From positions 124,001-188,000 of the forward strand of contig NZ_CP012697.1 of the NCBI RefSeq assembly GCF_001314225.1: a DNA stretch of 64,000 nt, given 5' to 3'. Under the pieces are notes generated by a model that worked only from the letters and a program-made list of their open reading frames with translations, made no database searches and had not been told where the DNA came from. The DNA is from Microbacterium sp. No. 7 (GTDB taxonomy: Bacteria > Actinomycetota > Actinomycetes > Actinomycetales > Microbacteriaceae). Within the stretch, counting starts at the first letter, position 1. Every line of letters starts with the position of its first letter. This document shows positions 36,481 to 46,183 of the stretch, one piece after another. The translations under genes were made by a program, and so were the position numbers.

Positions 36481-36771
36481 ATGACGGATGCCACGGCCCA
36501 GCTGCACGCGCTGCGTGCGAGTATCGACAACATCGACGCCGCGCTCGTCTTCATGCTCGCCGAGCGCTTCCGCTGCACGAAGCAGGTGGGAGTGCTGAAG
36601 GCGGAGCATGGGATGCCGGCATCCGATCCCGGTCGCGAGGAGCAGCAGACCGCGCGCCTGCGGCAGCTGGCCGAGGCCGCCGACCTCGACCCGGAGTTCG
36701 CCGAGAAGTGGTTCAACTTCGTGGTGGCCGAGGTCATCCGCCACCACACCGCCGCCGCCCAGGACCGCTGA
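36481..36771 (+). CDS. Chorismate mutase, AroQ class
   Basis: 96 residues, all-helical AroQ fold. The catalytic pattern is visible: LRASIDNIDAALVFMLAERF with an Arg near the N-terminus, CTKQVGVLKAEHGMPASDPG with the conserved Lys, and REEQQTARLRQLAEAADLDP with Arg/Glu residues. It rearranges chorismate to prephenate for Phe/Tyr synthesis. A GTG two codons upstream is an alternative start. It stands alone between the AI-2E gene and a palindrome. Confidence 0.88.
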   Translation: MTDATAQLHALRASIDNIDAALVFMLAERFRCTKQVGVLKAEHGMPASDPGREEQQTARLRQLAEAADLDPEFAEKWFNFVVAEVIRHHTAAAQDR

Positions 36772-36780
36772 GCCCCCACG

Positions 36781-36841
36781 GTTCAACCGCGGCATGTTGC
36801 GGGTGCCCGGGATGAGGACCCGCGTTCTGCCGCGGTTGAAC
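36781..36841. terminator. Palindrome between convergent chorismate mutase and permease genes
   Basis: The arms GTTCAACCGCGGCATGTTGC... and the inverse ...TGCCGCGGTTGAAC form a ~24-bp stem with few mismatches. It starts 10 bp after the mutase stop and ends 21 bp before the stop of the convergent permease gene, the expected site of a bidirectional terminator. It belongs to the family also found at 31.7 and 45.3 kb. Confidence 0.65.
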
Positions 36842-36861
36842 GGGAGGGGATGGGGAGGGGG

Positions 36862-37557
36862 CTAAGGCACGGCCCTCCTCAGGGTGAGGTACGAGGTGCC
36901 GGCGAGGACCGCGAGCAGCACGAGGCCCCAGAGGGAGAGGCCGACGACGCCCACCTCGACGATCCAGGTGAACACCGAGACCCACGCCTCGAGCCGGGTC
37001 ACGAGCCAGACGAGGCCGACGATCACGACGGCCAGCCCGATGAGCGTCATCGTCAGCCCGAGCGGGCCGAAGCGCTTCCAGATCGTCGCGCCCCAGAACC
37101 CGAAGCCGAAGAACAGCATCGCGAGGGCGAAGAAGAACAGCGCGGCGCCCGCGGGACCGGCATCCAACACCCAGGGGATCTGGAAGAAGTAGCCGTTGAA
37201 CCCCCATCCTCCGGTCGCCTCCTCGACGTACCCGCCGATCACGAACGTGATCGCGAGGATCGCGCCGGTCATGCCGGCGGTGAGCAGCGTGCCGAGGTAG
37301 AACTCGCGCCGCGTGACGCTCATCGCCTGCGAGAACGGGAAGGTGAGCGTCAGCGCCTGCGCGCCGACGACCGCGAAGTACCACAGCGGTGCCTGCGCGC
37401 CGCCGCCGTACATGGGTCCCTCGCCGCCCGCGCTGGCGATGATCCAGTAGATCGCGAGGCTGATCACGAGTGCGCCGCCGAGGACCATGAGCGGGATCCA
37501 GATGAAGGTCTCCCGGTTCACCAGCTGCATGCGGACGACGTTCACGGTGCGGTTCAT
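36862..37557 (-). CDS. ABC-type permease-like membrane protein
   Basis: 231 residues with six hydrophobic segments, basic N-terminus (MNRTVNVVRMQLVNRETFIW) and no recognisable enzyme motif. Its start overlaps the stop of the ATP-binding gene by 4 nt, and a GntR regulator precedes both. This is the layout of YtrA-type systems, where such proteins are the membrane part of an exporter often induced by cell-wall-active compounds. The role is inferred from context. Confidence 0.75.
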   Translation of the reverse strand: MNRTVNVVRMQLVNRETFIWIPLMVLGGALVISLAIYWIIASAGGEGPMYGGGAQAPLWYFAVVGAQALTLTFPFSQAMSVTRREFYLGTLLTAGMTGAILAITFVIGGYVEEATGGWGFNGYFFQIPWVLDAGPAGAALFFFALAMLFFGFGFWGATIWKRFGPLGLTMTLIGLAVVIVGLVWLVTRLEAWVSVFTWIVEVGVVGLSLWGLVLLAVLAGTSYLTLRRAVP

Positions 37558-38465
37558 GACAGGGCCCCTTCCGACGAGGCGGATGCCGCGGCGTCCGCCG
37601 AATGCTGGGTGAGGCGCACGATCAGCTGCTGCAGCGAGACCGGCGCGACGTCGAGGCCCGCGGCCTCGAGGGCGGCGTGGTCGGCTGCCGACAGCTCGCC
37701 GAGCACCGTGACGCTAGAGACGCGGCCGAGGCTCTCGCGGTGGATGACCTCGCGGCCCGCGACGAAGGCGTCGACCGCCGCCGTGTCGCCGATGACGTTC
37801 GCGGCGCGGGCGCGCACGGCATCCGTCTCCTCGTCCATGATGATGCGGCCGGCGTCGATCACGATCACGCGCTCGAGCAGGTTCGACACCTCGTCGATCA
37901 GGTGCGACGAGAGGATGATCGTGCGCGGGTGCTCCGCGTAGTCCTCGATCAGCCGGTCGTAGAAGATCTGCCGCGCGACGGCGTCGAGGCCGAGGTAGGG
38001 CTCGTCGAAGAAGGTGATCTCCGCGCGCGCGGCGAGGCCGATGATGACCCCCACGGCCGACAGCTGCCCGCGCGAGAGCTTCTTGATGCGCGTCTTGGTC
38101 GGCAGCCGGAACTCGGCGACGAGCCGGTCGGCGAACGCCTGGTCCCAGTGCGGATAGAACAGGCGCGCGATGCGGAACGCGTGCAGCGGCGTCGCGTCCT
38201 CGGGGTACTTCTGGCTCTCCCGCACGAAGCACATGCGGCTGAGCACGCGGGCGTTCTCGTACGGCTGCTCGCCGAAGACGCGCACGTCGCCGCTCGTGGC
38301 GAAGTTCTGCGCCGTGAGGATCGACATGATCGTCGTCTTGCCGGCGCCGTTGCGGCCGAGCAGGCCATAGATGGTGTTCTGCTCGAGCGCGAAGCTCACG
38401 TCGTCGACGGCGAGCGTGTCCTTGTATCGCTTGGTGAGGCCGGTCACCTCGATCACGGTGGTCAT
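37554..38465 (-). CDS. ABC transporter ATP-binding protein
   Basis: 303 residues. Walker A is GLLGRNGAGKTTIMSILTAQ near residue 35. The signature position reads KLSRGQLSAVGVIIGLAARA, with Arg replacing the usual Gly of LSGGQ, a variant seen in YtrB-like ATPases. Walker B is ITFFDEPYLGLDA and the switch His is LSSHLIDEV. The C-terminal ~80 residues are a regulatory extension. It is coupled to the GntR gene upstream (4-nt overlap) and to the permease downstream. Confidence 0.92.
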   Translation of the reverse strand: MTTVIEVTGLTKRYKDTLAVDDVSFALEQNTIYGLLGRNGAGKTTIMSILTAQNFATSGDVRVFGEQPYENARVLSRMCFVRESQKYPEDATPLHAFRIARLFYPHWDQAFADRLVAEFRLPTKTRIKKLSRGQLSAVGVIIGLAARAEITFFDEPYLGLDAVARQIFYDRLIEDYAEHPRTIILSSHLIDEVSNLLERVIVIDAGRIIMDEETDAVRARAANVIGDTAAVDAFVAGREVIHRESLGRVSSVTVLGELSAADHAALEAAGLDVAPVSLQQLIVRLTQHSADAAASASSEGALS

Positions 38466-38842
38466 GGGGCTGTCCCTTCGGAGGTGGATGCCGCCCGCTG
38501 CTGCAGCAGGGCGAGCACGTCGTCGGGTGCGAGGCCGATCGTGCGGGCCTCGGCGAGGAGGGGGTCGAGGTAGCGCTCCGCGAAGGCCGCGCGACGCTCG
38601 GTGAGCAACAGCTCGCGCGCGCCCGGCGCGACGAACATGCCGATGCCGCGGCGCTTGACGAGCACGCCCTTGTCGGTGAGCATTCCGATTCCCTTCGCTG
38701 CGGTGGCGGGATTGATGCGATGGAACGCGGCCAGCTCGTTCGTCGACGGGGCCTGCGCCTCTTCGGCGAGACTGCCGTCCACGATGGCGTTCTCGATGCT
38801 CTCCGCGATCTGCACGAAGATCGGCCGGCCGTCGTCGATCAT
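38462..38842 (-). CDS. GntR-family regulator, YtrA subfamily
   Basis: 126 residues, the short form without an effector domain that defines YtrA. The N-terminal winged HTH is clear: PIFVQIAESIENAIVDGSLA, then APSTNELAAFHRINPATAAK as the recognition helix, and LVKRRGIGMFVAPGA as the wing. It should repress its own operon through the dyad just upstream at 38861-38884. The inducer is unknown. Confidence 0.9.
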   Translation of the reverse strand: MIDDGRPIFVQIAESIENAIVDGSLAEEAQAPSTNELAAFHRINPATAAKGIGMLTDKGVLVKRRGIGMFVAPGARELLLTERRAAFAERYLDPLLAEARTIGLAPDDVLALLQQRAASTSEGTAP

Positions 38843-38860
38843 TCACGCCTCCGCTTGGTT

Positions 38861-38884
38861 GGTTACTTACTTGACTAACTAACC
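38861..38884. promoter_or_regulatory. AT-rich dyad upstream of the GntR/ABC operon
   Basis: GGTTACTTAC-TTGA-CTAACTAACC reads as an imperfect 24-bp inverted repeat (18 of 24 positions symmetrical), 18 bp before the GntR start. It is strikingly AT-rich for this genome. YtrA-type GntR proteins bind such dyads. The remaining ~310 bp to the next gene at 39195 show nothing else I can support. Confidence 0.6.
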
Positions 38885-39194
38885 ATGCAACGAGATCACG
38901 ATTCTGTCAAGACCCCGCCCCGGTTTTGCCCCGTGCACAAGTCGTTCATAGGGTGGAGGAGGCCGCACGGCGGCCATACGACCAGTCCGCGGCCGCGTGA
39001 GTCGGTCGCCGGGGAGAGTCCCGGGCGTCAGAACATGCGGGCGTATGGTCGGCGGTCTGGGCGACGGACCCGATGTGTGTCGCCAGAGCGCGGGAGGGAC
39101 TCCGTCAACGGACGACGGGCGCGCCCCGCGTCGATGATCGTCACCCGGGCGTAACCGATAGCGGCACGCGCGTGCCGCCTAGGTGAAGCAAGTG

Positions 39195-40483
<1,289 letters not shown>

Positions 40484-40484
<1 letters not shown>

Positions 40485-41449
40485 TGGACGGGTTCCGCAT
40501 TCCCGTGGGGCAGGGCGCCAAGGCCGTCGTCGACTGGGTCAAGGCCAACCTCGACGGGCTGCTCGACGTGGTCGCCGACATCGGCCGCGGGCTGGTCGGC
40601 GGCCTCACCGACCTGCTGCTGGTCGTGCCGTTCCCCGCGATGATCGTGCTGTTCGTGCTGTTGGCGTGGCTCGTGCGGTCGTGGCAGTTCGCCGTCGGCA
40701 CCGCCGTGTCGTTCGTGCTGATCGTCGGCATGGACCTGTGGAAGCCGTCGATGCAGACGCTCGCGCTCGTGGTCATCGCCGCGTTCGTCGCGCTGCTGAT
40801 CGCGGTGCCCCTCGGCATCTGGTCGGCGCGCAACGACACCGTGCGGGCGATGCTCAAGCCCGTGCTCGACCTCATGCAGACGATGCCCGCGATGGTGTAC
40901 CTGGTGCCCGCGATCGTCTTCTTCAGCATCGGCGTCGTGCCCGGGCTCGTCGCGACCGTGATCTTCTCGCTGCCGCCCGGCGTGCGCCTCACCGAGCTCG
41001 GGATCCGCGGCGTGGACGCCGAGACCGTCGAGGCCGGCCACGCGTTCGGCGCGACACCGGGGCAGATCCTGCGCGGAACGCAGCTGCCGCTCGCGCTGCC
41101 GACGATCATGGCGGGCGTCAACCAGGTGATCATGCTCGCGCTCTCGATGGTCGTCATCGCCGGCATGGCGGGCGCCGACGGACTGGGGAAGATGGTCGTC
41201 GAGGCCATCTCGACGGTGAACGTCGGCAAGGGCGTCGAGGCGGGGCTGGGCGTCGTGCTGCTGGCCGTGTTCCTCGACCGGCTCACGGCCGCGCTCGGCA
41301 ACCGCGCCGACTATCCCTCGTCGCTGCTCGCCCTGCTGGCGCGCGGCCGGCGGGCCCGGCGCGCCGACGCGGTCGCCGCCGACGCCGCCGCGGCGTCGCA
41401 GGCCGAGCGCGAGACCGTCGCGCCGCGCCGGCCGGGGCCCGGCCTCTGA
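40484..41449 (+). CDS. Glycine betaine/proline ABC transporter permease
   Basis: 321 residues. Its ATG overlaps the ATPase stop in TGATG. Six to seven hydrophobic segments are present, and the ProW-type EAA loop is TVEAGHAFGATPGQILRGTQ near residue 185. PLGIWSARNDTVRAMLKPVL and DLMQTMPAMVYLVPAIVFFS are typical of this family. The last ~40 residues are Ala/Arg-rich and probably cytoplasmic. Confidence 0.92.
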
Positions 41450-41519
41450 CCGGGGCGGCATCCGCGCCGCCCTGCACAGCTCATACGGAACGAATGACAT
41501 CGATACGGAAGGAAGAACG

Positions 41520-42458
41520 ATGAACAAGCGACACCTGACAGGAATCCTCGCCTTCGGCGCCGCCGCGAGCCTCGCCCTCGCGGGCTGCGCGGGCGGGAGC
41601 GACGCTCCCGCCGACGACACGACCGCGGGAGGCGAGGCCGGCGACACGGGCGGCACCGCGACGTGCGACGTGGTGACCCTGGGCTTCCTGCCCGGCTGGA
41701 CCGACGGCCTGAGCACCGCCTACCTGCTGGAGAACCAGCTCACCCGGCTCGGCGTCGACGTGCGCCTGCAGACCCTCACCGAGGCCGGGCCGCTGTACAC
41801 GGGCCTCGCCGAGGGCGACATCGACATCTATCCGTCGGCGTGGCCCGAGCTCACGCACGCGTCGTACATGGACGAGTACGGCGACCGCATCGAAGACCTC
41901 GGCGCCTACTACGACAACGCGAAGCTCACGATCGCGGTGCCCGACTACGTCGACATCGACTCGCTCGAGGACCTCGCTGCGAACGTCGACCGCTTCGACG
42001 GCAAGATCTACGGCATCGAGCCCGGCGCCGGCCTGACCAGGCAGACGCAGGAGTCGATGATCCCCGCCTACGGGCTCGAGGACTCGTACGAGCTCGTCAC
42101 GTCGTCGACCTCGGCGATGCTCGTGCAGTTCGAGAGCGCCGTGAACGCGAAGGAGGACATCGTCGTGACGCTCTGGCGTCCGTTCTGGGCGAACGACGCC
42201 TACCCCGTCAAGGATCTCGCCGACCCGCTGGGCGCGATGGGCGACCCCGAGGCGCTGCACTTCCTCGGCACGAAGGGCTTCTCGGAGCGCTGCCCCGAGG
42301 CGGCCGACCTGATCGCCGGCATCCAGCTCGACGACGCGACGTACGCGTCGCTCGAGGACCTCGTCGTGAACGAGTACGGCGAGGGCCGTGAGGCCGAGGC
42401 GATCGTCGCCTTCATCGAGCAGAACCCGGGCGCCTTCCCGACGCTCATCGAGGGCTGA
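41520..42458 (+). CDS. Glycine betaine ABC transporter substrate-binding lipoprotein
   Basis: 312 residues. The lipoprotein signal ends with ASLALAGCAGG (Cys near residue 23), followed by an Asp/Gly-rich linker and an OpuAC/ProX domain (VTLGFLPGWTDGLSTAYLLE ...GLAEGDIDIYPSAWPE). Several Trp/Tyr residues could form the aromatic ammonium cage, but which ones is not resolvable here. It is third in the operon, 70 nt after the permease, with GGAAGGAAG as ribosome-binding site. Confidence 0.92.
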   Translation: MNKRHLTGILAFGAAASLALAGCAGGSDAPADDTTAGGEAGDTGGTATCDVVTLGFLPGWTDGLSTAYLLENQLTRLGVDVRLQTLTEAGPLYTGLAEGDIDIYPSAWPELTHASYMDEYGDRIEDLGAYYDNAKLTIAVPDYVDIDSLEDLAANVDRFDGKIYGIEPGAGLTRQTQESMIPAYGLEDSYELVTSSTSAMLVQFESAVNAKEDIVVTLWRPFWANDAYPVKDLADPLGAMGDPEALHFLGTKGFSERCPEAADLIAGIQLDDATYASLEDLVVNEYGEGREAEAIVAFIEQNPGAFPTLIEG

Positions 42459-42478
42459 TCCCGACTTCTCGTCCCCAG

Positions 42479-42525
42479 CGGCGCATGCTCGGCAGTTGTC
42501 CACGGATGCTGCCGAGCATGCGCCG
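42479..42525. terminator. 17-bp perfect inverted repeat after the osmoprotectant operon
   Basis: CGGCGCATGCTCGGCAG at 42479-42495 and its exact inverse at 42509-42525 enclose a 13-nt loop. It begins 20 bp after the binding-protein stop and ends ~55 bp before the next gene. It is a strong candidate terminator without a T-tract. Confidence 0.7.
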
Positions 42526-42580
42526 CGACCGGCGTGCCGAGCCTATGGTCGATGTCACACACAGTTGGCACAATGGGGGG

Positions 42581-43324
42581 ATGTACATGTCACCGGATCA
42601 GATCACCGCGATCGCCACGAGCGCCGCGACGATCGTCACTCTGCTGGTGGCGATGGGCACGCTGGGCGGCTGGGCGATGCGCCGCATCGATCGCCGCTTC
42701 TCCGAGGCCGACGGCCGCATCGATCGGCTGGAGACCAAGCTCGACACGGAGGTCGGTGGGCTTCGTGCGGAGATCGGCGGAGTTCGTGCGGATCTGGCGA
42801 GCGGGCTCGGTGGGGTTCGTGCGGAGATCGGCGGAGTTCGTGCGGATCTGGCGAGCGGGCTCGCTGAGGTTCGTTCGGAGTTGACCAGCGGGCTCGACGC
42901 GGGCCGTGAGGAGGTCGGTGGGCTTCGTGCGGAGTTGACGAGCGGGCTCGTTGGGGTTCGTGCGGAGTTCCGTGAGGAGGTCGGTGGGCTTCGTGCGGAT
43001 CTGGCGAGCGGGCTCGTTGGTCTTCGTACAGAGTTTCGTGAGGAGATCGGCGGGCTTCGTGCCGAGCTTGCGAGCGGGCTCGGTGGGGTTCGTGCAGAGT
43101 TTCGTGAGGAGATCGGTGGGCTTCGTGCCGAGGTCCGGGAGGAGATCCGTGCCGTGAGAACGGACGTCGCGCAGGAGGTCGGCGGTCTTCGCGCCGATCT
43201 CGTTGCGAGCATCGGAGGCGTGCGCATCGAGCTCCGGGAGGTGCGCACCGAGCTCTCGCACCTCAGCACCAGGGTGGCGCGTCTGGAAGGGCCGCCGCCG
43301 CATTTCCTGCGCGTCGCGCGCTGA
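42581..43324 (+). CDS. Membrane-anchored hendecad-repeat coiled-coil protein
   Basis: 247 residues. One transmembrane segment lies at ~8-30 (ATSAATIVTLLVAMGTLGGW). Residues ~50-205 are tandem 11-residue repeats such as LRADLASGLVG, LRTEFREEIGG and VRAEFREEIGG, predicting a long right-handed coiled coil. The repeats are also nearly exact at DNA level in 33-bp steps. They use CTT/CGT/GTT codons that are rare in neighbouring genes, so they have expanded recently. I do not recognise a family; a structural or scaffold role is a guess. ATG 42581 directly follows a GGGGGG run. Confidence 0.8.
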   Translation: MYMSPDQITAIATSAATIVTLLVAMGTLGGWAMRRIDRRFSEADGRIDRLETKLDTEVGGLRAEIGGVRADLASGLGGVRAEIGGVRADLASGLAEVRSELTSGLDAGREEVGGLRAELTSGLVGVRAEFREEVGGLRADLASGLVGLRTEFREEIGGLRAELASGLGGVRAEFREEIGGLRAEVREEIRAVRTDVAQEVGGLRADLVASIGGVRIELREVRTELSHLSTRVARLEGPPPHFLRVAR

Positions 43325-43369
43325 TCGGCCGTGCGAGGCACGAGTGCGAGAACCGAGTAGGTTCGGCAC

Positions 43370-44200
43370 ATGAGAAGACCTCGCACGGCGTTTGTGCTCG
43401 GCGGCGGCGGCGTGCGCGGGGCGGTGCAGATCGGCATGCTGCGGGCGCTGCTCGAACGCGGCATCCGTCCCGATCTCATCGTCGGGACGTCCGTCGGCTC
43501 GATCAACGGGGCACTCGTGGCCCGCAACCCCGATCTCTCGGTCATCGGGTCGCTGATGACCGCGTGGGCGTCGCCCGCGGCGGCCGCCGTCTACGGCGAC
43601 GGGTTCCTCTCGCAGGCGGGGCGGGTCGTGCGCACCCGCACGCACCTCAACTCGCCCGAGCCGCTGCGCGGCCTGCTCGCCGGCATGCTGGGGGCCGACA
43701 CCCGGTTCGAAGACCTCGCGGTGCCGCTGCGGGTCGTCGCGGCATCCATCGAGCGCGCCGCGGAGCACGTGTTCGACTCGGGACCGCTCGTGCCCGCGAT
43801 CCTCGCCTCGGCCGCCGTGCCCGGGCTGTTCCCGGCCGCGAAGGTCGGCGACGAGCACTTCATCGACGGCGGCGTCGTCGACTCGATCCCGATCTCGCCC
43901 GCCGTGGATGCCGGGGCGCGCACGATCTACGTGATGCAGGTCGGCCGGGTCGAGCAGCCGCTGACGCCGCCGCGCACGCTCGTCGACACCGCCCGCGTGG
44001 CGTTCGAGATCGCCCGGCGGCACCGCTACGCCCGCGATCTCGCGACCCTGCCGCCGCGCGTGACCGTGCACGTGCTGCCGAGCGGCGGCGCGCTCGAGGG
44101 CGACGACAGGATGATGTCGTACCGCAACCTGGCGACCGTGCGCGATCGCATCGACCGCGCCTACGAGGCCAGCTCGGCCTACCTGGAGAAGGAGCGGTGA
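43370..44200 (+). CDS. Patatin-like phospholipase family protein
   Basis: 276 residues. The oxyanion hole is FVLGGGGVRGAVQIGML near residues 8-25, the nucleophile elbow is VGTSVGSINGALV (Ser in GTSVG, ~residue 42), and the catalytic Asp lies in FIDGGVVDSIP (DGG, ~residue 165). It is expected to hydrolyse acyl esters of membrane lipids. Its stop overlaps the GTG of an acyltransferase gene, suggesting a shared role in phospholipid or acylglycerol turnover. Confidence 0.92.
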   Translation: MRRPRTAFVLGGGGVRGAVQIGMLRALLERGIRPDLIVGTSVGSINGALVARNPDLSVIGSLMTAWASPAAAAVYGDGFLSQAGRVVRTRTHLNSPEPLRGLLAGMLGADTRFEDLAVPLRVVAASIERAAEHVFDSGPLVPAILASAAVPGLFPAAKVGDEHFIDGGVVDSIPISPAVDAGARTIYVMQVGRVEQPLTPPRTLVDTARVAFEIARRHRYARDLATLPPRVTVHVLPSGGALEGDDRMMSYRNLATVRDRIDRAYEASSAYLEKER

Positions 44201-45243
44201 GGGTTCCCCCGGTGTGGGTGCGGCGCCTCGTGATCGCGCCGGGGGTCGTGCTCGTCGCGGTCGCGATGCTCGTCGCGGCGCCGGTGTGGCTGCTCGTGGC
44301 GCTCGCGATCACGTCGCTCGTGCCGGGGATCTTCCGGTTGCCGCGCGTGCTCTGGCTCGTCACGGTGTATCTCGTGCTCGACTCGGCGCTGCTGCTCGCG
44401 ATGTTCGGGCTGTGGATCGCATCGGGGTTCGGCTGGAGGCTGCGCTCCGCGGGGTTCCTGAGCGCCCACTACGCGGTCGCGAGCCTCTTCCTGCGGGCGC
44501 TGTTCTGGATGATCGGCGTCGTGCTGCGGCTGCGGATCATCGTCACGGGCGACGACGCTGGCGAGTCGCGGGTGGCGTTCGGCGCGCTGTTCGCGTCGGG
44601 CGCCCCGCTCGTCGTGGCGAGCCGGCACGGCGGCCCGGGCGACTCGTTCACGCTCGTGCACACGCTGCTCAACGGTGTGCACCGCCGGCCGCGCATCGTG
44701 CTGAAGGACACCCTGCAGTGGGACCCGGGCATCGACGTGCTGCTGCATCGCGTGCCGGCGCAGTTCATCACCCCCTCCGGGTTCGGCGCGGCGCGCACGG
44801 GCGGCGGATCGCGCGTCGAGGAGCAGATCGGCGCGCTCGCGCGGGGCCTCGGCGCGGACGACGCCCTCGTGATCTTCCCCGAGGGCGGACAGGTGTCGGA
44901 GGCGCGGCGGCGCAGCCGCATCGAGAGGCTGCGTCGATCGGGCCGCCGCGCGCTCGCCGATCGGGCGGGCCGGCTGCGTCACGTGATGCCGCCGCAGCCG
45001 GGCGGCGTGCAGGCGGCGCTGCAGGCCGCTCCCGACGCCGACATGGTCTTCATCGGGCACACGGGTCTGGACCGGTTCCAGAGCCTCGGCGACCTCTGGC
45101 ACGAGCTGCCGATGGGCAAGCGCATCACGATCCGCGCATGGCGCGTGCCGCGCGCGGAGATCCCCGACGAGCGCGACGCCCAGGCGGAGTGGCTGTTCGC
45201 GTGGTTCGAGCGCATCGACGCCTGGATCTCCACGCAGGAGTAG
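44197..45243 (+). CDS. 1-acyl-sn-glycerol-3-phosphate acyltransferase-like protein
   Basis: 348 residues from a GTG overlapping the patatin stop. Three to four hydrophobic segments occupy the first ~110 residues. The acyltransferase H-x4-D block is ASRHGGPGDSFTLVH near residue 147, and block III is ALVIFPEGGQVSEARRRSRI near residue 225. PlsC-type enzymes transfer an acyl group to lysophosphatidate at the membrane. Coupling with a patatin suggests lipid remodelling; the specific substrate is unknown. Confidence 0.87.
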   Translation: MRVPPVWVRRLVIAPGVVLVAVAMLVAAPVWLLVALAITSLVPGIFRLPRVLWLVTVYLVLDSALLLAMFGLWIASGFGWRLRSAGFLSAHYAVASLFLRALFWMIGVVLRLRIIVTGDDAGESRVAFGALFASGAPLVVASRHGGPGDSFTLVHTLLNGVHRRPRIVLKDTLQWDPGIDVLLHRVPAQFITPSGFGAARTGGGSRVEEQIGALARGLGADDALVIFPEGGQVSEARRRSRIERLRRSGRRALADRAGRLRHVMPPQPGGVQAALQAAPDADMVFIGHTGLDRFQSLGDLWHELPMGKRITIRAWRVPRAEIPDERDAQAEWLFAWFERIDAWISTQE

Positions 45244-45260
45244 CGGCCGGCCCGCAGCTC

Positions 45261-45390
45261 CAACCGCGGCAAACTGCGGGTACCTGCTGCCCTGACCCGC
45301 ACTTTGCCGCGGCTGAAAATCTCGCCCTCCAGCTCAACCGCGGCGATCTGCGGGTGCCGGCTCGCGCACATCGCACTTTGCCGCGGTTCA
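45261..45390. repeat. Two palindromes of the CAACCGCGGC family between convergent genes
   Basis: CAACCGCGGCAAACTGCGGG with its inverse occupies 45261-45315, and a second copy CAACCGCGGCGATCTGCGGG with its inverse occupies 45335-45390. Each would fold into a ~20-bp hairpin. They fill the gap between the acyltransferase stop and the convergent hypothetical gene, a likely bidirectional terminator. Confidence 0.65.
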
Positions 45391-45411
45391 GTGCGAGGGG
45401 AGGGATGCGGG

Positions 45412-46122
45412 CTACTGCCCCGGCGGGAGCTCGAGCGCGACCTTCTTCTCCAGGATCACGATCGCCTCGTCGGAGACCGCGAGCAGGCCGTCGATCTCCT
45501 CGCGCACGCGCCGGTAGGCGAGCTGCCTCTCGGCGGGCGTCGCGGCCTCGTCGACCGCGACCGTGAGCAGCTGCTTCGCCTTCGCGAGGCGCTTGCGCTC
45601 GGGATCGGAGAACGCGGCATCCTTCTGCCGCCGCGCCTCGCGCTCGGCGAGGTCGAACGCGACCTCGTAGTCGGTGACGGCGGTGCGGTACTCGGCCACC
45701 TGGTCGGCCGTGACCTTCGCCTCGGCGGACGGCGGACGCAGCCCGTCGGCGACCTTCTTGGCGCGCAGGAAGGCGGCCGTGAGCGGCTGGCGTCCGTCGC
45801 TGATCGACGGATAGTCGATGATCTTCGCGACGTCGAGCTCGTACTCGAGCCAGCGGGAGGTCACGGCGTCGTGCTGCGCGAACGCCTTCTCGAGCTGCGT
45901 CGGCAGCGGCGACGGACGCGTGATGGGACGGGGCTCGGATGCCGTCGCCACCTGCGCCGGCAGCGTGCCCTGCTTCGCGGCGATGATCTCCAGGCGGCGT
46001 CGGTGCCGCGCCTTCGCGGCGCGCTCCCAGCCGCGCGCCGCCCCGCCCGCGACGCCCATCAACGGGAAGACCAGCCACCAATAGCTGCCCAGGAACATCC
46101 AGAACTGATCCACCTCGCCCAT
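45412..46122 (-). CDS. Membrane-anchored protein of unknown function (paralogue 1)
   Basis: 236 residues. An N-terminal hydrophobic segment (FWMFLGSYWWLVFPLMGVAG) is followed by a basic patch (RGWERAAKARHRRRLEIIAA) and a helical, charged domain. The central region HDAVTSRWLEYELDVAKIID ... AKVTADQVAEYRTAVTDYEV matches, position for position, part of the next upstream gene product, so the two are paralogues. I do not recognise the family. ATG 46122 is the only good start. Confidence 0.75.
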   Translation of the reverse strand: MGEVDQFWMFLGSYWWLVFPLMGVAGGAARGWERAAKARHRRRLEIIAAKQGTLPAQVATASEPRPITRPSPLPTQLEKAFAQHDAVTSRWLEYELDVAKIIDYPSISDGRQPLTAAFLRAKKVADGLRPPSAEAKVTADQVAEYRTAVTDYEVAFDLAEREARRQKDAAFSDPERKRLAKAKQLLTVAVDEAATPAERQLAYRRVREEIDGLLAVSDEAIVILEKKVALELPPGQ

Positions 46123-46183
46123 GCTACGGGCGACCGGCGGTGATGTGCGGCCGGTCCGGCGATTCCGCGGTGGCGCGGGCGCG

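Noticed and set aside
42581..43324. Reading the 33-bp repeats as a CRISPR-like array
   Set aside because: There are no unique spacers; the repeats encode continuous 11-residue coiled-coil units in one frame.
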